Below, in pieces: positions 36,020 through 45,828 of a stretch of 64,000 bases of DNA. Numbering within the stretch: position 1 is the first letter of the stretch; each line of letters starts with the position of its first letter. The notes below the pieces were generated by a model. It was not told where the DNA came from and did no database searches. It worked only from the letters and a program-made list of their open reading frames with translations. The DNA lies in assembly GCA_900315975.1 (NCBI GenBank), contig ONBA01000001.1:1-64000 (forward strand), given 5' to 3'. Both the position numbers and the translations under genes were made by a program. The stretch comes from an uncultured Ruminococcus sp. (GTDB lineage: Bacteria > Bacillota_A > Clostridia > Oscillospirales > Ruminococcaceae).

Positions 36020-38605
36020 TTATTTGTCTGTTATAAGCTGTCTCATGAATACAAGGTCGAATGCGTCAACACGGTCGTCTGCATTGAGGTCAGCATTCTC
36101 CCACTTGTCAAGATTTCCGGCACCAAGCAGGAACTTCTCTATCTGTACGAGGTCAGCAACTTCATACTCTCCGCTTCCGTCAACATCTCCGTTGACACCT
36201 TCAAGAGTACCGTATATTCCTATTTCAGCAATATTACAGCAATATACTGAATCCGGATTTGAAGCGCTTGAAGGCGCGCCGTCGGGAACCTTGTACATTA
36301 CATAACGCGCACGGATATCCTTGTCTTCAAGCTTCATGTAGTTCATTCCGAAAACGGGAGAACGGTCTATTGAACCTGCTTTTTCCCATTTAACACCGTC
36401 CATTGAAGTGTAGAATTCACCTTCTACACAGCGGTATTCAAAGCTCTTTCTCGGGCAGTAGCCAAATGCATCGATACTGCATATTCCACCGAGGTCAGCC
36501 TTTATCCAGCCCTGACCAACACCGTCGAAGAATGTCGCATTATTGCCGTCGAATGCCTTTGAACAATCGTCAGAAGAATTATTATACGGGTCGGAACCTG
36601 TAACCTTTCTTGGCTTTATGGGATTGAGTTCACTAATGCCTGCCTGAGTTCCGTATACTGCTATCTCAGCAATATTACAGCAGTAGGTGCTGTCCTTGTT
36701 TATGCCGTTATTAGGTGTTCCGTCCGGAACCTGATAACGTATATAGCGTGCAGTAGTTTCGGCAGGTATCCTTGTTACGTAGTTTATTCCGGTACTCGGA
36801 GTAGAAGTGATAGTGTATATCTCATTCCATGTGTTTCCGTCGGTGGATACCATGAACTTACCGCTTGGACAACGGTACTCAAAACCGCTTCTCGGGCAGT
36901 ATCCGATAGCTGTAATGTTGTATGCTTCGCCGAGGTCAGCCTGTACCCAGCCTGCACCGAGTCCGTCGAAGTATGTGTCAGTTCTGCCGTCGAAAACCTT
37001 TGTGCAGTCGTGAGATGTATCACCCTTCCACGGGTCAGAACCTGTTACCTTTGATGCATTGACTGCGATAAGGTCTGTGAGAGCCTTTCCGCCCTTGACA
37101 CCGTCAATGATATATGTTGTAACTGAATTAGGCTCAAGAGTAACGTTAAGAGTTGAGCCTGTGATGTTTGTAGTACCTGCATTTCCCCAGTTCTCAGAAT
37201 TGCTTGTACGGATAGCCTTTGCACTTGTTCCGCACTCGTCAAACTGTGAAAGGTCGAAAGTCATTGCAGACTTGTTTGCTGATGTATTATACGCAACGAT
37301 AACGAGCTGTCCGTTTTCCTTATCGTATGCAGCAAGTGTATTGTTGCCTGACTTCAGCATTGTCATGCCGGGACGGATAAAACGTGTATACTGACCGAAG
37401 CAGTAATACTTCTTTGAAAGAACTATCTGATTCTTGTCGTGGTCTGCAACAGCAGTACCCCAGAAGCCCTTAGTCATATCGACCATACCGGAGTCTTTCT
37501 TTCCGTTGTAGCCAGCCGCACAAACGTGCTTGTCGATTACCTGCCAGAGTACCCATGCAGATGCATTGAGTCCGTTACAGTCGGTAGTGATACGCTCGGA
37601 GAGCCAGAGTCCGGGAGCCATAGCACCTGCATTCTGTCCGGCAGTACCGTTGCCGTCGACCTCACTCATCCAGAGGTTCTTGCCTGAGCTGATTGCGAGG
37701 TTTTTCAGGTCTGTACGCTTCCAGCCGCCGTATGTATGAGTGTCGATTCGACCTACAGCGTTCTTAGCCTGTGGTGAAAGCGCCTTGAATGCGTCTATCT
37801 GCGTATCGATAGAAGTTTCATCGCTCGCACTGATTATAACGTCATTCAGTCCGCGCTTCTGCATAGCCTTCTGAAGTTCGAGAATAATTGTACTCTCGGA
37901 GTTTCCGATGTCGAAGTGACAACCCTCCTGCTTCGGACTTCCTGCGTACCAGAAGTTGGTATAAGGCTCGTTTGTAGGAGTGATACTCTGAACGTCGATG
38001 CCCCATTCTTTTTCATAGTGTGCAGTGACCTCTGCAAGATACTCAGCAAATGCTGTGTACTGGTCGTCCTTGAGGTTGTTTTTGCCTGCGTCTCTACCAC
38101 CGCTTGAGCATCCGCTCTTAGTCATGTAGTACGGAGGGGAGTTTGAGAACATCTCAACTATCATATCGTCGCCGGCAGCCTTGATACAACGCTGTAATAC
38201 ATTACGCTGATTGTGGTCAGCCGACCAGTCGTATGTGACTTGTCCGTTGTTGTACTTGGTGTAACCCGGCATATTTGAGTCTGTACGTGTGATGTGATTG
38301 TGTGACGGATTATCACCGCCGCCTATGTTAAAACGTGCGATATTGAGACGGAGTCCGTTATCGCCATAGAATGTGTCGGCACACTTCTGAGCAAGGCTGT
38401 CAGAATAGCCAACTCGGTTTGCCCACCAGCAGAGCGATGTGCCCCATCCCTCGAACTTACCACCGTTTATCTCATAGGTGTTGTACGGAGAGATGACTAC
38501 TGATGTTGCGGCGTCAGACTTTATGCCAACGCCAGACCCTACCAATGACGGCAGGAGCACCGCCGCGGAAGCGACCGCAGCAAAAACTCTTGATACCAAT
38601 TTCAT
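36020..38605 (-). CDS. GH30 endo-beta-1,6-galactanase-like enzyme with two discoidin-type domains and dockerin
   Basis: An 861-residue secreted, cellulosome-type enzyme. A signal peptide spans about 1-32. The GH30 barrel spans about 40-510, with acid/base Glu213 (TPTNEPY) and nucleophile Glu315 (LWMSEVDGNG); GGGDNPSHNH and FSNSPPYYMTKSG point to the GH30 branch of endo-beta-1,6-galactanases. Two similar F5/8-type (discoidin/CBM32-like) modules follow at about 518-655 and 663-795 (each with VTGSDP and YCCNIAEI). A type I dockerin ends the protein (GDVDGSGEYEVADL and ADLNADDRVDAFDL). I start at ATG 38605, behind AAAGGGG, because it opens directly into the signal peptide; an upstream start adds 15 residues. 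Divergent to a GH43 gene. Confidence 0.88.
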   Translation of the reverse strand: MKLVSRVFAAVASAAVLLPSLVGSGVGIKSDAATSVVISPYNTYEINGGKFEGWGTSLCWWANRVGYSDSLAQKCADTFYGDNGLRLNIARFNIGGGDNPSHNHITRTDSNMPGYTKYNNGQVTYDWSADHNQRNVLQRCIKAAGDDMIVEMFSNSPPYYMTKSGCSSGGRDAGKNNLKDDQYTAFAEYLAEVTAHYEKEWGIDVQSITPTNEPYTNFWYAGSPKQEGCHFDIGNSESTIILELQKAMQKRGLNDVIISASDETSIDTQIDAFKALSPQAKNAVGRIDTHTYGGWKRTDLKNLAISSGKNLWMSEVDGNGTAGQNAGAMAPGLWLSERITTDCNGLNASAWVLWQVIDKHVCAAGYNGKKDSGMVDMTKGFWGTAVADHDKNQIVLSKKYYCFGQYTRFIRPGMTMLKSGNNTLAAYDKENGQLVIVAYNTSANKSAMTFDLSQFDECGTSAKAIRTSNSENWGNAGTTNITGSTLNVTLEPNSVTTYIIDGVKGGKALTDLIAVNASKVTGSDPWKGDTSHDCTKVFDGRTDTYFDGLGAGWVQADLGEAYNITAIGYCPRSGFEYRCPSGKFMVSTDGNTWNEIYTITSTPSTGINYVTRIPAETTARYIRYQVPDGTPNNGINKDSTYCCNIAEIAVYGTQAGISELNPIKPRKVTGSDPYNNSSDDCSKAFDGNNATFFDGVGQGWIKADLGGICSIDAFGYCPRKSFEYRCVEGEFYTSMDGVKWEKAGSIDRSPVFGMNYMKLEDKDIRARYVMYKVPDGAPSSASNPDSVYCCNIAEIGIYGTLEGVNGDVDGSGEYEVADLVQIEKFLLGAGNLDKWENADLNADDRVDAFDLVFMRQLITDK

Positions 38606-38633
38606 TCCAATTACCCCTTTGTATAATTTTATT

Positions 38634-38659
38634 TGTATACAGCTTCCCAACAGTATACA
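38634..38659. promoter_or_regulatory. Operator-like inverted repeat in the GH30 leader
   Basis: TGTATAC (38634-38640) and GTATACA (38653-38659) are perfect arms 12 bases apart, just downstream of the GH30 -10 box. A repressor or activator site for the divergent glycosidase pair is plausible. Confidence 0.45.
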
Positions 38660-38672
38660 TCTATACGATTAC

Positions 38673-38701
38673 ATTATACCATTTACTTCCATAATAATCA
38701 A
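38673..38701 (-). promoter_or_regulatory. GH30 gene promoter
   Basis: On the minus strand TTGATT lies at 38701-38696 and TATAAT at 38678-38673, with a 17-base spacer. Confidence 0.75.
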
Positions 38702-38765
38702 TTCATATTTTAGACAAATTTTCCGCATAATTTTATACATTTCAAACAGTTAACGTTATTTATTG

Positions 38766-38795
38766 TTGACATTGACGAACGTGTCATGATATAAT
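38766..38795 (+). promoter_or_regulatory. GH43 gene promoter
   Basis: TTGACA (38766-38771) and TATAAT (38790-38795) with an 18-base spacer; GGAGG at about 38822 precedes the ATG at 38835. Confidence 0.85.
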
Positions 38796-38834
38796 GTACT
38801 TAGCATAAATATTAATTGAATGGAGGTCGATTAT

Positions 38835-41756
38835 ATGAAGATTTCACGCTGCCTGACCGCTTTTGCTGCGTCTGCGGCAATGCTTCTGCAAGCAGTCCCG
38901 ATACAGGTAAACGCAAACCCTGAAAGCCCTGTAATATCGCCTGTTAAAGCGGTATATGCCGACAGCTTCGGCGATGTAGTCAGTGGTGCTGAATACACAA
39001 TCATGGTGCGTCTCAGCGGTAAATACGTGACTGCCGCTTCAGACGGAAATGTTCACCAGTGGGAAAAACTCGACGGAACCTCACAGCACTGGAAAATAAT
39101 CAGTAACCGCGACGGTACCTGCTCTATCTTCTCAGCAGAGGATAACTCGCTCGCTATGACCGTCAAAAACGGCGATTCAACTAATGGAAATACAATTTAC
39201 CTCTCCGGATACGACGGCTCAGATGCTCAGAAATTCATTCTCCACCGCACTGATGATGCTTACTATATCACCGGTGCCTGCTCAGGTAATGCCGCTCTCG
39301 ATGTCTACGATATAAGCCACGAAAACGGTGCTGATATCGACCAATGGGACTACTGGGGCGGTGAGGGGCAGAAGTTTTACATACGTCCCGTTGACAACAA
39401 TTACCGCCTGATAAACGGTGACCTCGACTTCGACGGAATCGTCGATACTTTCGACCGCATCACTATGGAAAAGGCTGTACGCTACGGCACTGATGCTATA
39501 ATGTCGAAAGCCGCTGACATTAACAATGACGGTATTGTCGACCCTTACGACTTTGAAATGCTCTCGGACTTTCTTCTCGGTAAGGACACCGATATGGAAG
39601 CTTATTGCGATATCCCCTATTCCAAGCCTGATGTCGCGTACCTTTTTGCGTACTTCCTCGGCAACGCTCCTGAACAGGAAAGGCTCTCATACGCAGTAAG
39701 TCTCGACGGATATAATTTCAAGGCTCTCAACGGCGGCAAGGCTGTATGGGCTTCTAATTCGGGAACAAAATGTATCCGTGACCCTTACATCTTTAAGGAC
39801 GAAAACGGTCTCTACTGTATGCTCGCTACGGATATGAAGTCCTCGCTCGGCTGGAACAGTAACCGCAATCTCATTTCTGCAAAGTCTACAGACCTCGTTC
39901 ACTGGTTCGACGAGTCAATAATTGAAATAGCAAACAAATACCCCAACATGAAAGGCGCTGACCGCGCATGGGCACCGCAGGCTATCTACGACCCTGCAAA
40001 AGATTCATATATGATTTACTTTGCCGCAAGAGTTCCGGGTATCGACAACAGAACTATCATGTACTATGCTTATAGTAAGGACATGAAAACCCTTGATACT
40101 TCGCCGCAGATACTATTTGCCCCTGCTAATGGCAACGACGCTATCGACTCGGATATTATTTTCAAAAACGGCAAATACTATATGTACTACAAAAATGAAA
40201 CTAATAAACGCATATATCTCGCAGAATCCGAAAATGCATCGGGTCCGTACAAGGAGATAAAGCAGGTTTCCGAGGGCAATATCGGTGTCGAGGGACCCAA
40301 TATCTACAATCTTATCGGTTCAGATGAGTGGCTGATGATGTCCGACGCTTACGGCAACGGATACTACGTAATGCAGTCCACCTCAGACCTCGAAAACTTC
40401 AAAACCGTCAGCAGAAACAGCTACAGTTTCGATTTCACACCTCGCCACGGCTACGTTATCCCTATCAATGCAGACCAGTACACCGCACTCGTAAACGCTT
40501 TCCCGTCAAGCGGTCTGCCTCCTGTAAACACCAATATCGAGCCGAAAGTTCAACAGATAGGCTACGGTGTAAAGACTGTTAACGTGGGACCAGTCAAGGC
40601 AAAGTTCAGCAATGGTGTCACGAAAGAAATGCAGGTAGATTGGAACAGCGACGACATGGCTAAGATAGATTCGATGACTCCCGGAGTTTACAAGGTCCGC
40701 GGAACACTGTCAAAGCCTTTGGACGGCTATTCAAACCCGCTCATAACTGAACGTGCTGACCCATATATAGTTGATGGCGAAAACGGCTATTACTATTTCA
40801 CTGCTTCTTATCCCGCTTACGGAAGCGTTGACAAGGGCTATGACAAAATAGTTCTTCGATGCAGTCAGAGTGTCGCAGGTCTCGCGTCCGCAGAGGAGAA
40901 AACTATATGGTCTGCTCATTCAAGCGGAATTATGGCTAAGCACATCTGGGCTCCGGAAATGCACAAGATAGGCGGTGTATGGTACATATTCTTCGCCGCA
41001 GGCTCAAGCTCGGATATATGGGCGATACGTCCGTATGTCCTCAGATGTGAGGGCGATAACCCCTACCTCGACAAGTGGACTGAGTGCGGACAGATGCAGG
41101 CTTCAAACGGCGACACAAGCTCGTTCAGAAGCTTCTCTCTCGATATGACCTACTTTGAGAATAACGGCAGGCACTATGTGATATGGGCGGAGATAAAGGG
41201 CGATTCCTCGCTGTTTATGGCTGAAATCGACCCGCGTGAACCGTGGAAGCTCACATCTAAGCCGATACTCCTCACTAAGCCGGAGTATAACTGGGAACTC
41301 GTCAATCATCGCGTAAACGAGGGTCCGGCTGTTCTAAAAACCGACAACAAAGTATACGTTTACTTCTCCGCATCGGGAACTGGTTCGGAGTACTGCGTCG
41401 GAAGAATGGAAGCGGATATAAACTCCGACCTGATGGATATCAAAAACTGGAAAAAGCTCAATCATCCGGTTCTCTCGACAGCTGACCTGAACGGTGAATC
41501 GGGTCCCGGACACAATTGCTTCGTAAAGGACGAAAATGGCAACCTCCTGTTTGTTTATCACGCTCGTCCTGCTTCGCATACTTCAAAAGGATGCGGAACT
41601 TACGCAAATGACCCGCTCTACGACCCATGCCGTCACACTCGTATACGAAAGGTCGATTTTCAGAACGGTGAACCTGTCATCGACACTCTTTCAGACGCGG
41701 TAATATCTCCGCATTGCAAAGAAGTAACAGCTACTGTTATCGTCGGTTTATCATAA
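38835..41756 (+). CDS. Secreted dual GH43 glycosidase with ricin-type CBM and internal dockerin
   Basis: A 973-residue secreted protein. In order: signal peptide (1-32, ends near VNAN), a beta-trefoil ricin/CBM13-like module (about 45-195; QxW-like repeats such as DQWDYW), an internal dockerin (about 197-258; GDLDFDGIVDTFDR and ADINNDGIVDPYDF), a first GH43 propeller (about 265-560; IRDPYIF, RAWAPQAIYD, GVEGPNIY) and a second GH43 (about 640-965; RADPYIVD, HIWAPEMHK, VNEGPAVL). Each has the Asp-Asp-Glu set. Arabinofuranosidase or galactanase-type activity is likely, fitting the divergent GH30. The start with SD GGAGG opens into the signal peptide. An internal rather than terminal dockerin is unusual. 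Confidence 0.85.
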   Translation: MKISRCLTAFAASAAMLLQAVPIQVNANPESPVISPVKAVYADSFGDVVSGAEYTIMVRLSGKYVTAASDGNVHQWEKLDGTSQHWKIISNRDGTCSIFSAEDNSLAMTVKNGDSTNGNTIYLSGYDGSDAQKFILHRTDDAYYITGACSGNAALDVYDISHENGADIDQWDYWGGEGQKFYIRPVDNNYRLINGDLDFDGIVDTFDRITMEKAVRYGTDAIMSKAADINNDGIVDPYDFEMLSDFLLGKDTDMEAYCDIPYSKPDVAYLFAYFLGNAPEQERLSYAVSLDGYNFKALNGGKAVWASNSGTKCIRDPYIFKDENGLYCMLATDMKSSLGWNSNRNLISAKSTDLVHWFDESIIEIANKYPNMKGADRAWAPQAIYDPAKDSYMIYFAARVPGIDNRTIMYYAYSKDMKTLDTSPQILFAPANGNDAIDSDIIFKNGKYYMYYKNETNKRIYLAESENASGPYKEIKQVSEGNIGVEGPNIYNLIGSDEWLMMSDAYGNGYYVMQSTSDLENFKTVSRNSYSFDFTPRHGYVIPINADQYTALVNAFPSSGLPPVNTNIEPKVQQIGYGVKTVNVGPVKAKFSNGVTKEMQVDWNSDDMAKIDSMTPGVYKVRGTLSKPLDGYSNPLITERADPYIVDGENGYYYFTASYPAYGSVDKGYDKIVLRCSQSVAGLASAEEKTIWSAHSSGIMAKHIWAPEMHKIGGVWYIFFAAGSSSDIWAIRPYVLRCEGDNPYLDKWTECGQMQASNGDTSSFRSFSLDMTYFENNGRHYVIWAEIKGDSSLFMAEIDPREPWKLTSKPILLTKPEYNWELVNHRVNEGPAVLKTDNKVYVYFSASGTGSEYCVGRMEADINSDLMDIKNWKKLNHPVLSTADLNGESGPGHNCFVKDENGNLLFVYHARPASHTSKGCGTYANDPLYDPCRHTRIRKVDFQNGEPVIDTLSDAVISPHCKEVTATVIVGLS

Positions 41757-41760
41757 CAAA

Positions 41761-41788
41761 AAGGGCATTATCATCTGATAATGCCCTT
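41761..41788. terminator. Bidirectional terminator
   Basis: AAGGGCATTATCA (41761-41773) and TGATAATGCCCTT (41776-41788) form a 13-bp stem, followed by TCTATTTT on the plus strand. It separates the convergent GH43 and gltX genes. Confidence 0.85.
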
Positions 41789-41793
41789 CTATT

Positions 41794-43242
41794 TTATAAT
41801 TCAGCTATTGCCTGTTCAATACGTGAGATGCTCTCGTCTTTGCCAAAAACTTCCATAAGCTCTGTAGCGCCGCCGGGAGTAATTCCCTGTCGTGCTACTG
41901 CAATTCTTATCGCCCACATTACTGCGCCGGCTTTCTTCTCCTTCGATGCCGCATACTCTTTCAGAAGTGCGAACAGAGTATCGTTGTCCCAGCTTTCAGC
42001 AGATTTGAGAAGCGGCAGACAGTCTACAAGTACTTCCTTACAGCTCTCGGGAGTTGTCTTATTCTTCTTGTTCGTATAAAGTGAGCTGTCCATGTCAAGT
42101 CTGTTGAGGACAAATTCAATCTGGTCCTTTATCTCACAGAAGGCAGAGATACGTGTGTGAAGGAGTCCTGCAAGCTTCTTCGTGTCGATATTATCGGGAC
42201 AAAGCTCATCAAGGATCGGAAGTGCCTTTGCATTGTAGCTCTCCTCGTCAAGCTTCTTGATGTACTCAGAATTGAACCATTTCAGCTTCTCATAGTCGAA
42301 TACCGCCGGAGACTTGCTGAGTCCCTCCATTGAGAAGTTGGCTTTGAGTTCGTCCATTGTGAAGAACTCCTGATTTGTATCCTTAGGACACCAGCCAAGC
42401 AGTGCAATATAGTTCACTATCGCTTCCGGCAGATAGCCGTCTGCAACGAGGTCCTGGAAGCTAACCGCACCGTGACGCTTTGAAAGCTTTGATACCTTGC
42501 CGTCCTCGTCCTTACCCATGAGAAGCGGAAGATGTACATATGTGGGGCGCTCCCAGCCGAATGCGTCGTAAAGCAGGCAGTACTTCGGGGTTGATGTAAG
42601 GTACTCATTACCGCGTACAACGTGTGTAACGCCCATGAGATAATCATCAACTACGTGGCAGAAGTTGTAAGTCGGATAGCCGTCAGCCTTTATCATTATC
42701 TGGTCACGGAGTTCGGTATTGTCGATAGTAACTTCACCGTATACCTCGTCAACGTAGGAAGTTGTACCCTCAAGCGGCATCTTCTGACGTATAACGTATG
42801 GAATCCCTGACGCAAGATTCTTCTCGACCTCTTCCTTTGAAAGGTCACGGCAGTGACCGTCATATCCGCCGATACCCTTATCGTCCTTGAGTGACTCAAG
42901 ACGCTCAGGTGTGCAGAAGCAGTAATATGCGTGACCACTCTCAATGAGCTTCTCAGCGTATTCCTTATAGATAGGAAGACGCTCACTCTGAATGTAAGGT
43001 CCGTGCTCACCGCCTACTACAGGTCCTTCATCGTAGTCGATACCTGTCATTTCAAGCGTTTTGAGTATTACGTCTGTTGCTCCTTCAACAAGTCTGACCT
43101 GGTCTGTGTCCTCGATACGGAGTATGAACTTTCCGCCCTGTGACTTTGAAAACAGGTAAGAATAAAGCGCAGTACGCAGATTTCCGATGTGCATGAATCC
43201 GGTCGGTGACGGAGCAAATCTCGTTGTGATAGTCTTTGACAT
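41794..43242 (-). CDS. gltX: Glutamate-tRNA ligase
   Basis: A 482-residue class I aminoacyl-tRNA synthetase that charges tRNA-Glu. The N-terminus shows FAPSPTGFMHIGNLRTALY (HIGH motif), and the second signature appears as SKLSKRHG (KLSKR for KMSKS). VRQKMP-type and GVTHVVRGNEYLTSTPK segments match the family. Length is typical of bacterial GluRS. It is last in the long minus-strand gene run, 21 bases after the asparagine synthetase homologue, and ends at a shared terminator. Confidence 0.95.
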   Translation of the reverse strand: MSKTITTRFAPSPTGFMHIGNLRTALYSYLFSKSQGGKFILRIEDTDQVRLVEGATDVILKTLEMTGIDYDEGPVVGGEHGPYIQSERLPIYKEYAEKLIESGHAYYCFCTPERLESLKDDKGIGGYDGHCRDLSKEEVEKNLASGIPYVIRQKMPLEGTTSYVDEVYGEVTIDNTELRDQIMIKADGYPTYNFCHVVDDYLMGVTHVVRGNEYLTSTPKYCLLYDAFGWERPTYVHLPLLMGKDEDGKVSKLSKRHGAVSFQDLVADGYLPEAIVNYIALLGWCPKDTNQEFFTMDELKANFSMEGLSKSPAVFDYEKLKWFNSEYIKKLDEESYNAKALPILDELCPDNIDTKKLAGLLHTRISAFCEIKDQIEFVLNRLDMDSSLYTNKKNKTTPESCKEVLVDCLPLLKSAESWDNDTLFALLKEYAASKEKKAGAVMWAIRIAVARQGITPGGATELMEVFGKDESISRIEQAIAEL

Positions 43243-43263
43243 TTTTAATTCCTCGCAGTTTTA

Positions 43264-44802
43264 TTATCTTTTAATGAAGTATTCCTCGTACCATACAAGG
43301 AATGTATAAATCGTCCATACCTTGCGCCAGTTGTCGGAATTTCCGCCAACGTAGTCGCGGTAAATTGCATTGATCTCGTCGATGTTGAAGAATTCAGCGG
43401 CATATTCGCTATTGAACTTCTCGCGCACGTCACTGTTGTAGTTCTCGTCAGCAAGCCATATTCTTACAGGTACTATGAATCCGAGCTTCTTGCGGAAAGC
43501 TATCTCCTCGGGAAGTACCTTTGCGGCAGCTGTTCTGAATGCTACCTTGTTCTGTTCTTCGTTTACCTTGTACTTTGAAGGCATACGTGACGCGATATCG
43601 AATATACGCAGGTCAGTGAGCGGCATACGTATCTCAAGTCCGGCAGCAGTACTCATCTTGTCAACATTGAGGTAAATATCACCTTCAAGCCATATCTGAA
43701 TGTCAACGTCTGACATCTTTGTAAGGGGGTCAAGTCCCTCTGTCTCGTCGTAGATGTACTTGACAAGATTTATCGGCAGTACGTCAGGGTCGTAGCTTTT
43801 GAGAATACGCTGCTTCTCGTCCTCTTTCATGATATTGGTATTTCCAACGTAGAAAGTTTTAAGGTTTTCACCGTAGCGCTCAGCGTTGCGGTACATATTA
43901 TATCCGCCGAAAAATTCGTCTGCACCCTCGCCGGAATAACATATCTTAGTATGCTTTGCAGTTGCCTGACAGCCAAGTGTGAACACTATTGCAGAAGCGT
44001 CACCAAGAGGCTGCTCCATATTGTACATAACGTATGGCACTACGCCGAAGAAATCCTCAGGCTGAATGTTTGCAACAGAGTGCTCGACATTGAGCAGTTC
44101 GGCAGTTTTGGCTGCAACACGCGATTCGTCGAAACGCTCCTCATCGTAGCCGCATGAATCTGCTCTCTTTGCGTCACTCATTGCAAGTACGTACGATGAG
44201 TCAACTCCGCCTGAAAGGAATGACTCTACGGTCTCTTCGGGTTCTTTTACCTCAGTAAAGATGTGAGAAAGAGTCGAGTGTATCTCATCTGCCCACTCAT
44301 CAACAGTCTTGCTGTCGTCGGGAGCAAAAGAAGGTGTCCAGTAGCGTCCTGTCTCAAGCTTACCGTCCTTGAATTCGAGCCAGTGTCCGGGCATGAGCTT
44401 CTTCACGCCTTTGAAGAAAGTGTCCTCACCTGCAACGTATGTGAGAGTCATGTATATCTGAAGCATATCCTTGTTGAGTTCCTTTACAAAACCCGGCTGC
44501 TCCATGATTCCGCGTATCATTGTTCCGCAGAGAAGCTTGTTTTCCGCTGTTACATAGTAGTAAAAAGGCTTCGTGCCGAACTGGTCACGCATTGCAAAAA
44601 TCTTGTCTTCCTTCTCGTCATAGAGGTAAAACGCGAACATACCGTAAATATGGTCAGCCATTGAGCGTCCCCATTTTTCGTATGCCTTGACGATTATCGC
44701 ATTTTCGCGTTCCTCTCTTGAAAGACCCGCGCCGATACCAAGTTCTTCACATAGATTCTTCCAGTTGCGGATATGACCTCTGTACTCACGTATTTCTGCC
44801 AT
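43264..44802 (-). CDS. asnB: Asparagine synthetase homologue with truncated glutaminase domain
   Basis: A 512-residue protein. The C-terminal synthetase domain is intact: ATP-pyrophosphatase loop SFLSGGVDSSYV, then SGEGADEFFGGYNMY and EIRMPLTDLR. The N-terminal glutaminase (GATase II) domain is only partial (NAIIVKAYEKWG, MFAFYLYDEKEDKIFAMRDQFGTKPFYY) and lacks the usual MCGI start with the nucleophilic Cys2, about 60-70 residues. So it probably uses free ammonia, unlike standard AsnB. The upstream gpsA gene occupies the missing space, so the loss is real, not a start error; ATG 44802 sits 8 bases after GGAG. It might also be another amidotransferase-fold ligase. Confidence 0.85.
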   Translation of the reverse strand: MAEIREYRGHIRNWKNLCEELGIGAGLSREERENAIIVKAYEKWGRSMADHIYGMFAFYLYDEKEDKIFAMRDQFGTKPFYYYVTAENKLLCGTMIRGIMEQPGFVKELNKDMLQIYMTLTYVAGEDTFFKGVKKLMPGHWLEFKDGKLETGRYWTPSFAPDDSKTVDEWADEIHSTLSHIFTEVKEPEETVESFLSGGVDSSYVLAMSDAKRADSCGYDEERFDESRVAAKTAELLNVEHSVANIQPEDFFGVVPYVMYNMEQPLGDASAIVFTLGCQATAKHTKICYSGEGADEFFGGYNMYRNAERYGENLKTFYVGNTNIMKEDEKQRILKSYDPDVLPINLVKYIYDETEGLDPLTKMSDVDIQIWLEGDIYLNVDKMSTAAGLEIRMPLTDLRIFDIASRMPSKYKVNEEQNKVAFRTAAAKVLPEEIAFRKKLGFIVPVRIWLADENYNSDVREKFNSEYAAEFFNIDEINAIYRDYVGGNSDNWRKVWTIYTFLVWYEEYFIKR

Positions 44803-44807
44803 TGTTA

Positions 44808-45809
44808 TCACTCCGTTCCAAATTCTTCATATATCTGCGGACGATTCATCAGTGTACCAAGTACACTTCTGATATCTCCGCCCTCGAACAGCACTTTGTT
44901 CAGCTGCTCGGTTATAGGCAATTCAACTCCCATTTTCTGCGCGAGACCATATGCTGCCTTACAGCAGAAATAGCCTTCAACAGTTCCTACACGTCTTACA
45001 GCTTCCTCCGGAGAAACTCCCTGTCCGATGAGTATGCCTGCTCGTCTGTTACGGCTGTGCATACTTGTGCAGGTAACGATGAGGTCGCCGATACCGGTAA
45101 GTCCGCTGAATGTTGCAACCTTTGCTCCGCAGGCTTTTCCGAGACGTGCTATCTCGTGGATACCGCGTGTCATGAGAGCTGCCTTTGTATTGTCACCGAA
45201 TCCCATTCCGTCACATATACCGCAGCAGAGTGCGATAATATTCTTTAAAGCTCCTCCTATCTCGCAGCCGATAACGTCGTCATTGAGATAAAGACGCAGG
45301 AAGCCGTTTCCAAGCTCACTCTGTATGTACTTCGCTGACTCTATATCATCAGATGCACAAGCCATTGTAGTAGGGATACAGCGTGCAACTTCCTCCGCAT
45401 GAGAAGGTCCTGAAAGGACAACAAGCTTTTTCACACCGAGTTCCTCGTATATGACCTGACTCAGTCGTTTGAGGCTGCCTTCTTCGAGTCCCTTGCCAGT
45501 GTTTACAACTGTCATGTGGTCGTCGATATAAGGCTTTGCGAGCTTTGCAACATCTCTGACAAATGAAGAAGGAATACCGAAAATAAGTATATCACAGCCG
45601 CTGACACATGAGATATCGCTTGTCATCGTTATCTCGTCAGGTATAGGCACTCCCGGGAGTTTCTGTACGTGCTCTCCGTGAGCGCGGATATCGTCTATCT
45701 CCGACTGAAATTTCGACCATACAGTCACATTGTGCTTTCCAGCCTGCTTAGCCATTATCGCAAGGGCAAGACCAAATCCGCCCGAGCCGAGTATTACTAT
45801 ATTTGCCAT
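44808..45809 (-). CDS. gpsA: Glycerol-3-phosphate dehydrogenase [NAD(P)+]
   Basis: A 333-residue enzyme that reduces dihydroxyacetone phosphate to sn-glycerol-3-phosphate for lipid synthesis. GSGGFGLALA is the NAD motif, VNTGKGLEEGSLKRLS and SGPSHAEEVA are typical, and GCEIGGALKNIIALCCGICDG carries the catalytic lysine. It follows plsY by 19 bases, and the pairing is functional because PlsY uses its product. Its stop lies just before the asparagine synthetase start. Confidence 0.95.
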   Translation of the reverse strand: MANIVILGSGGFGLALAIMAKQAGKHNVTVWSKFQSEIDDIRAHGEHVQKLPGVPIPDEITMTSDISCVSGCDILIFGIPSSFVRDVAKLAKPYIDDHMTVVNTGKGLEEGSLKRLSQVIYEELGVKKLVVLSGPSHAEEVARCIPTTMACASDDIESAKYIQSELGNGFLRLYLNDDVIGCEIGGALKNIIALCCGICDGMGFGDNTKAALMTRGIHEIARLGKACGAKVATFSGLTGIGDLIVTCTSMHSRNRRAGILIGQGVSPEEAVRRVGTVEGYFCCKAAYGLAQKMGVELPITEQLNKVLFEGGDIRSVLGTLMNRPQIYEEFGTE

Positions 45810-45828
45810 AGTTGTTACCTCCCGTCAT

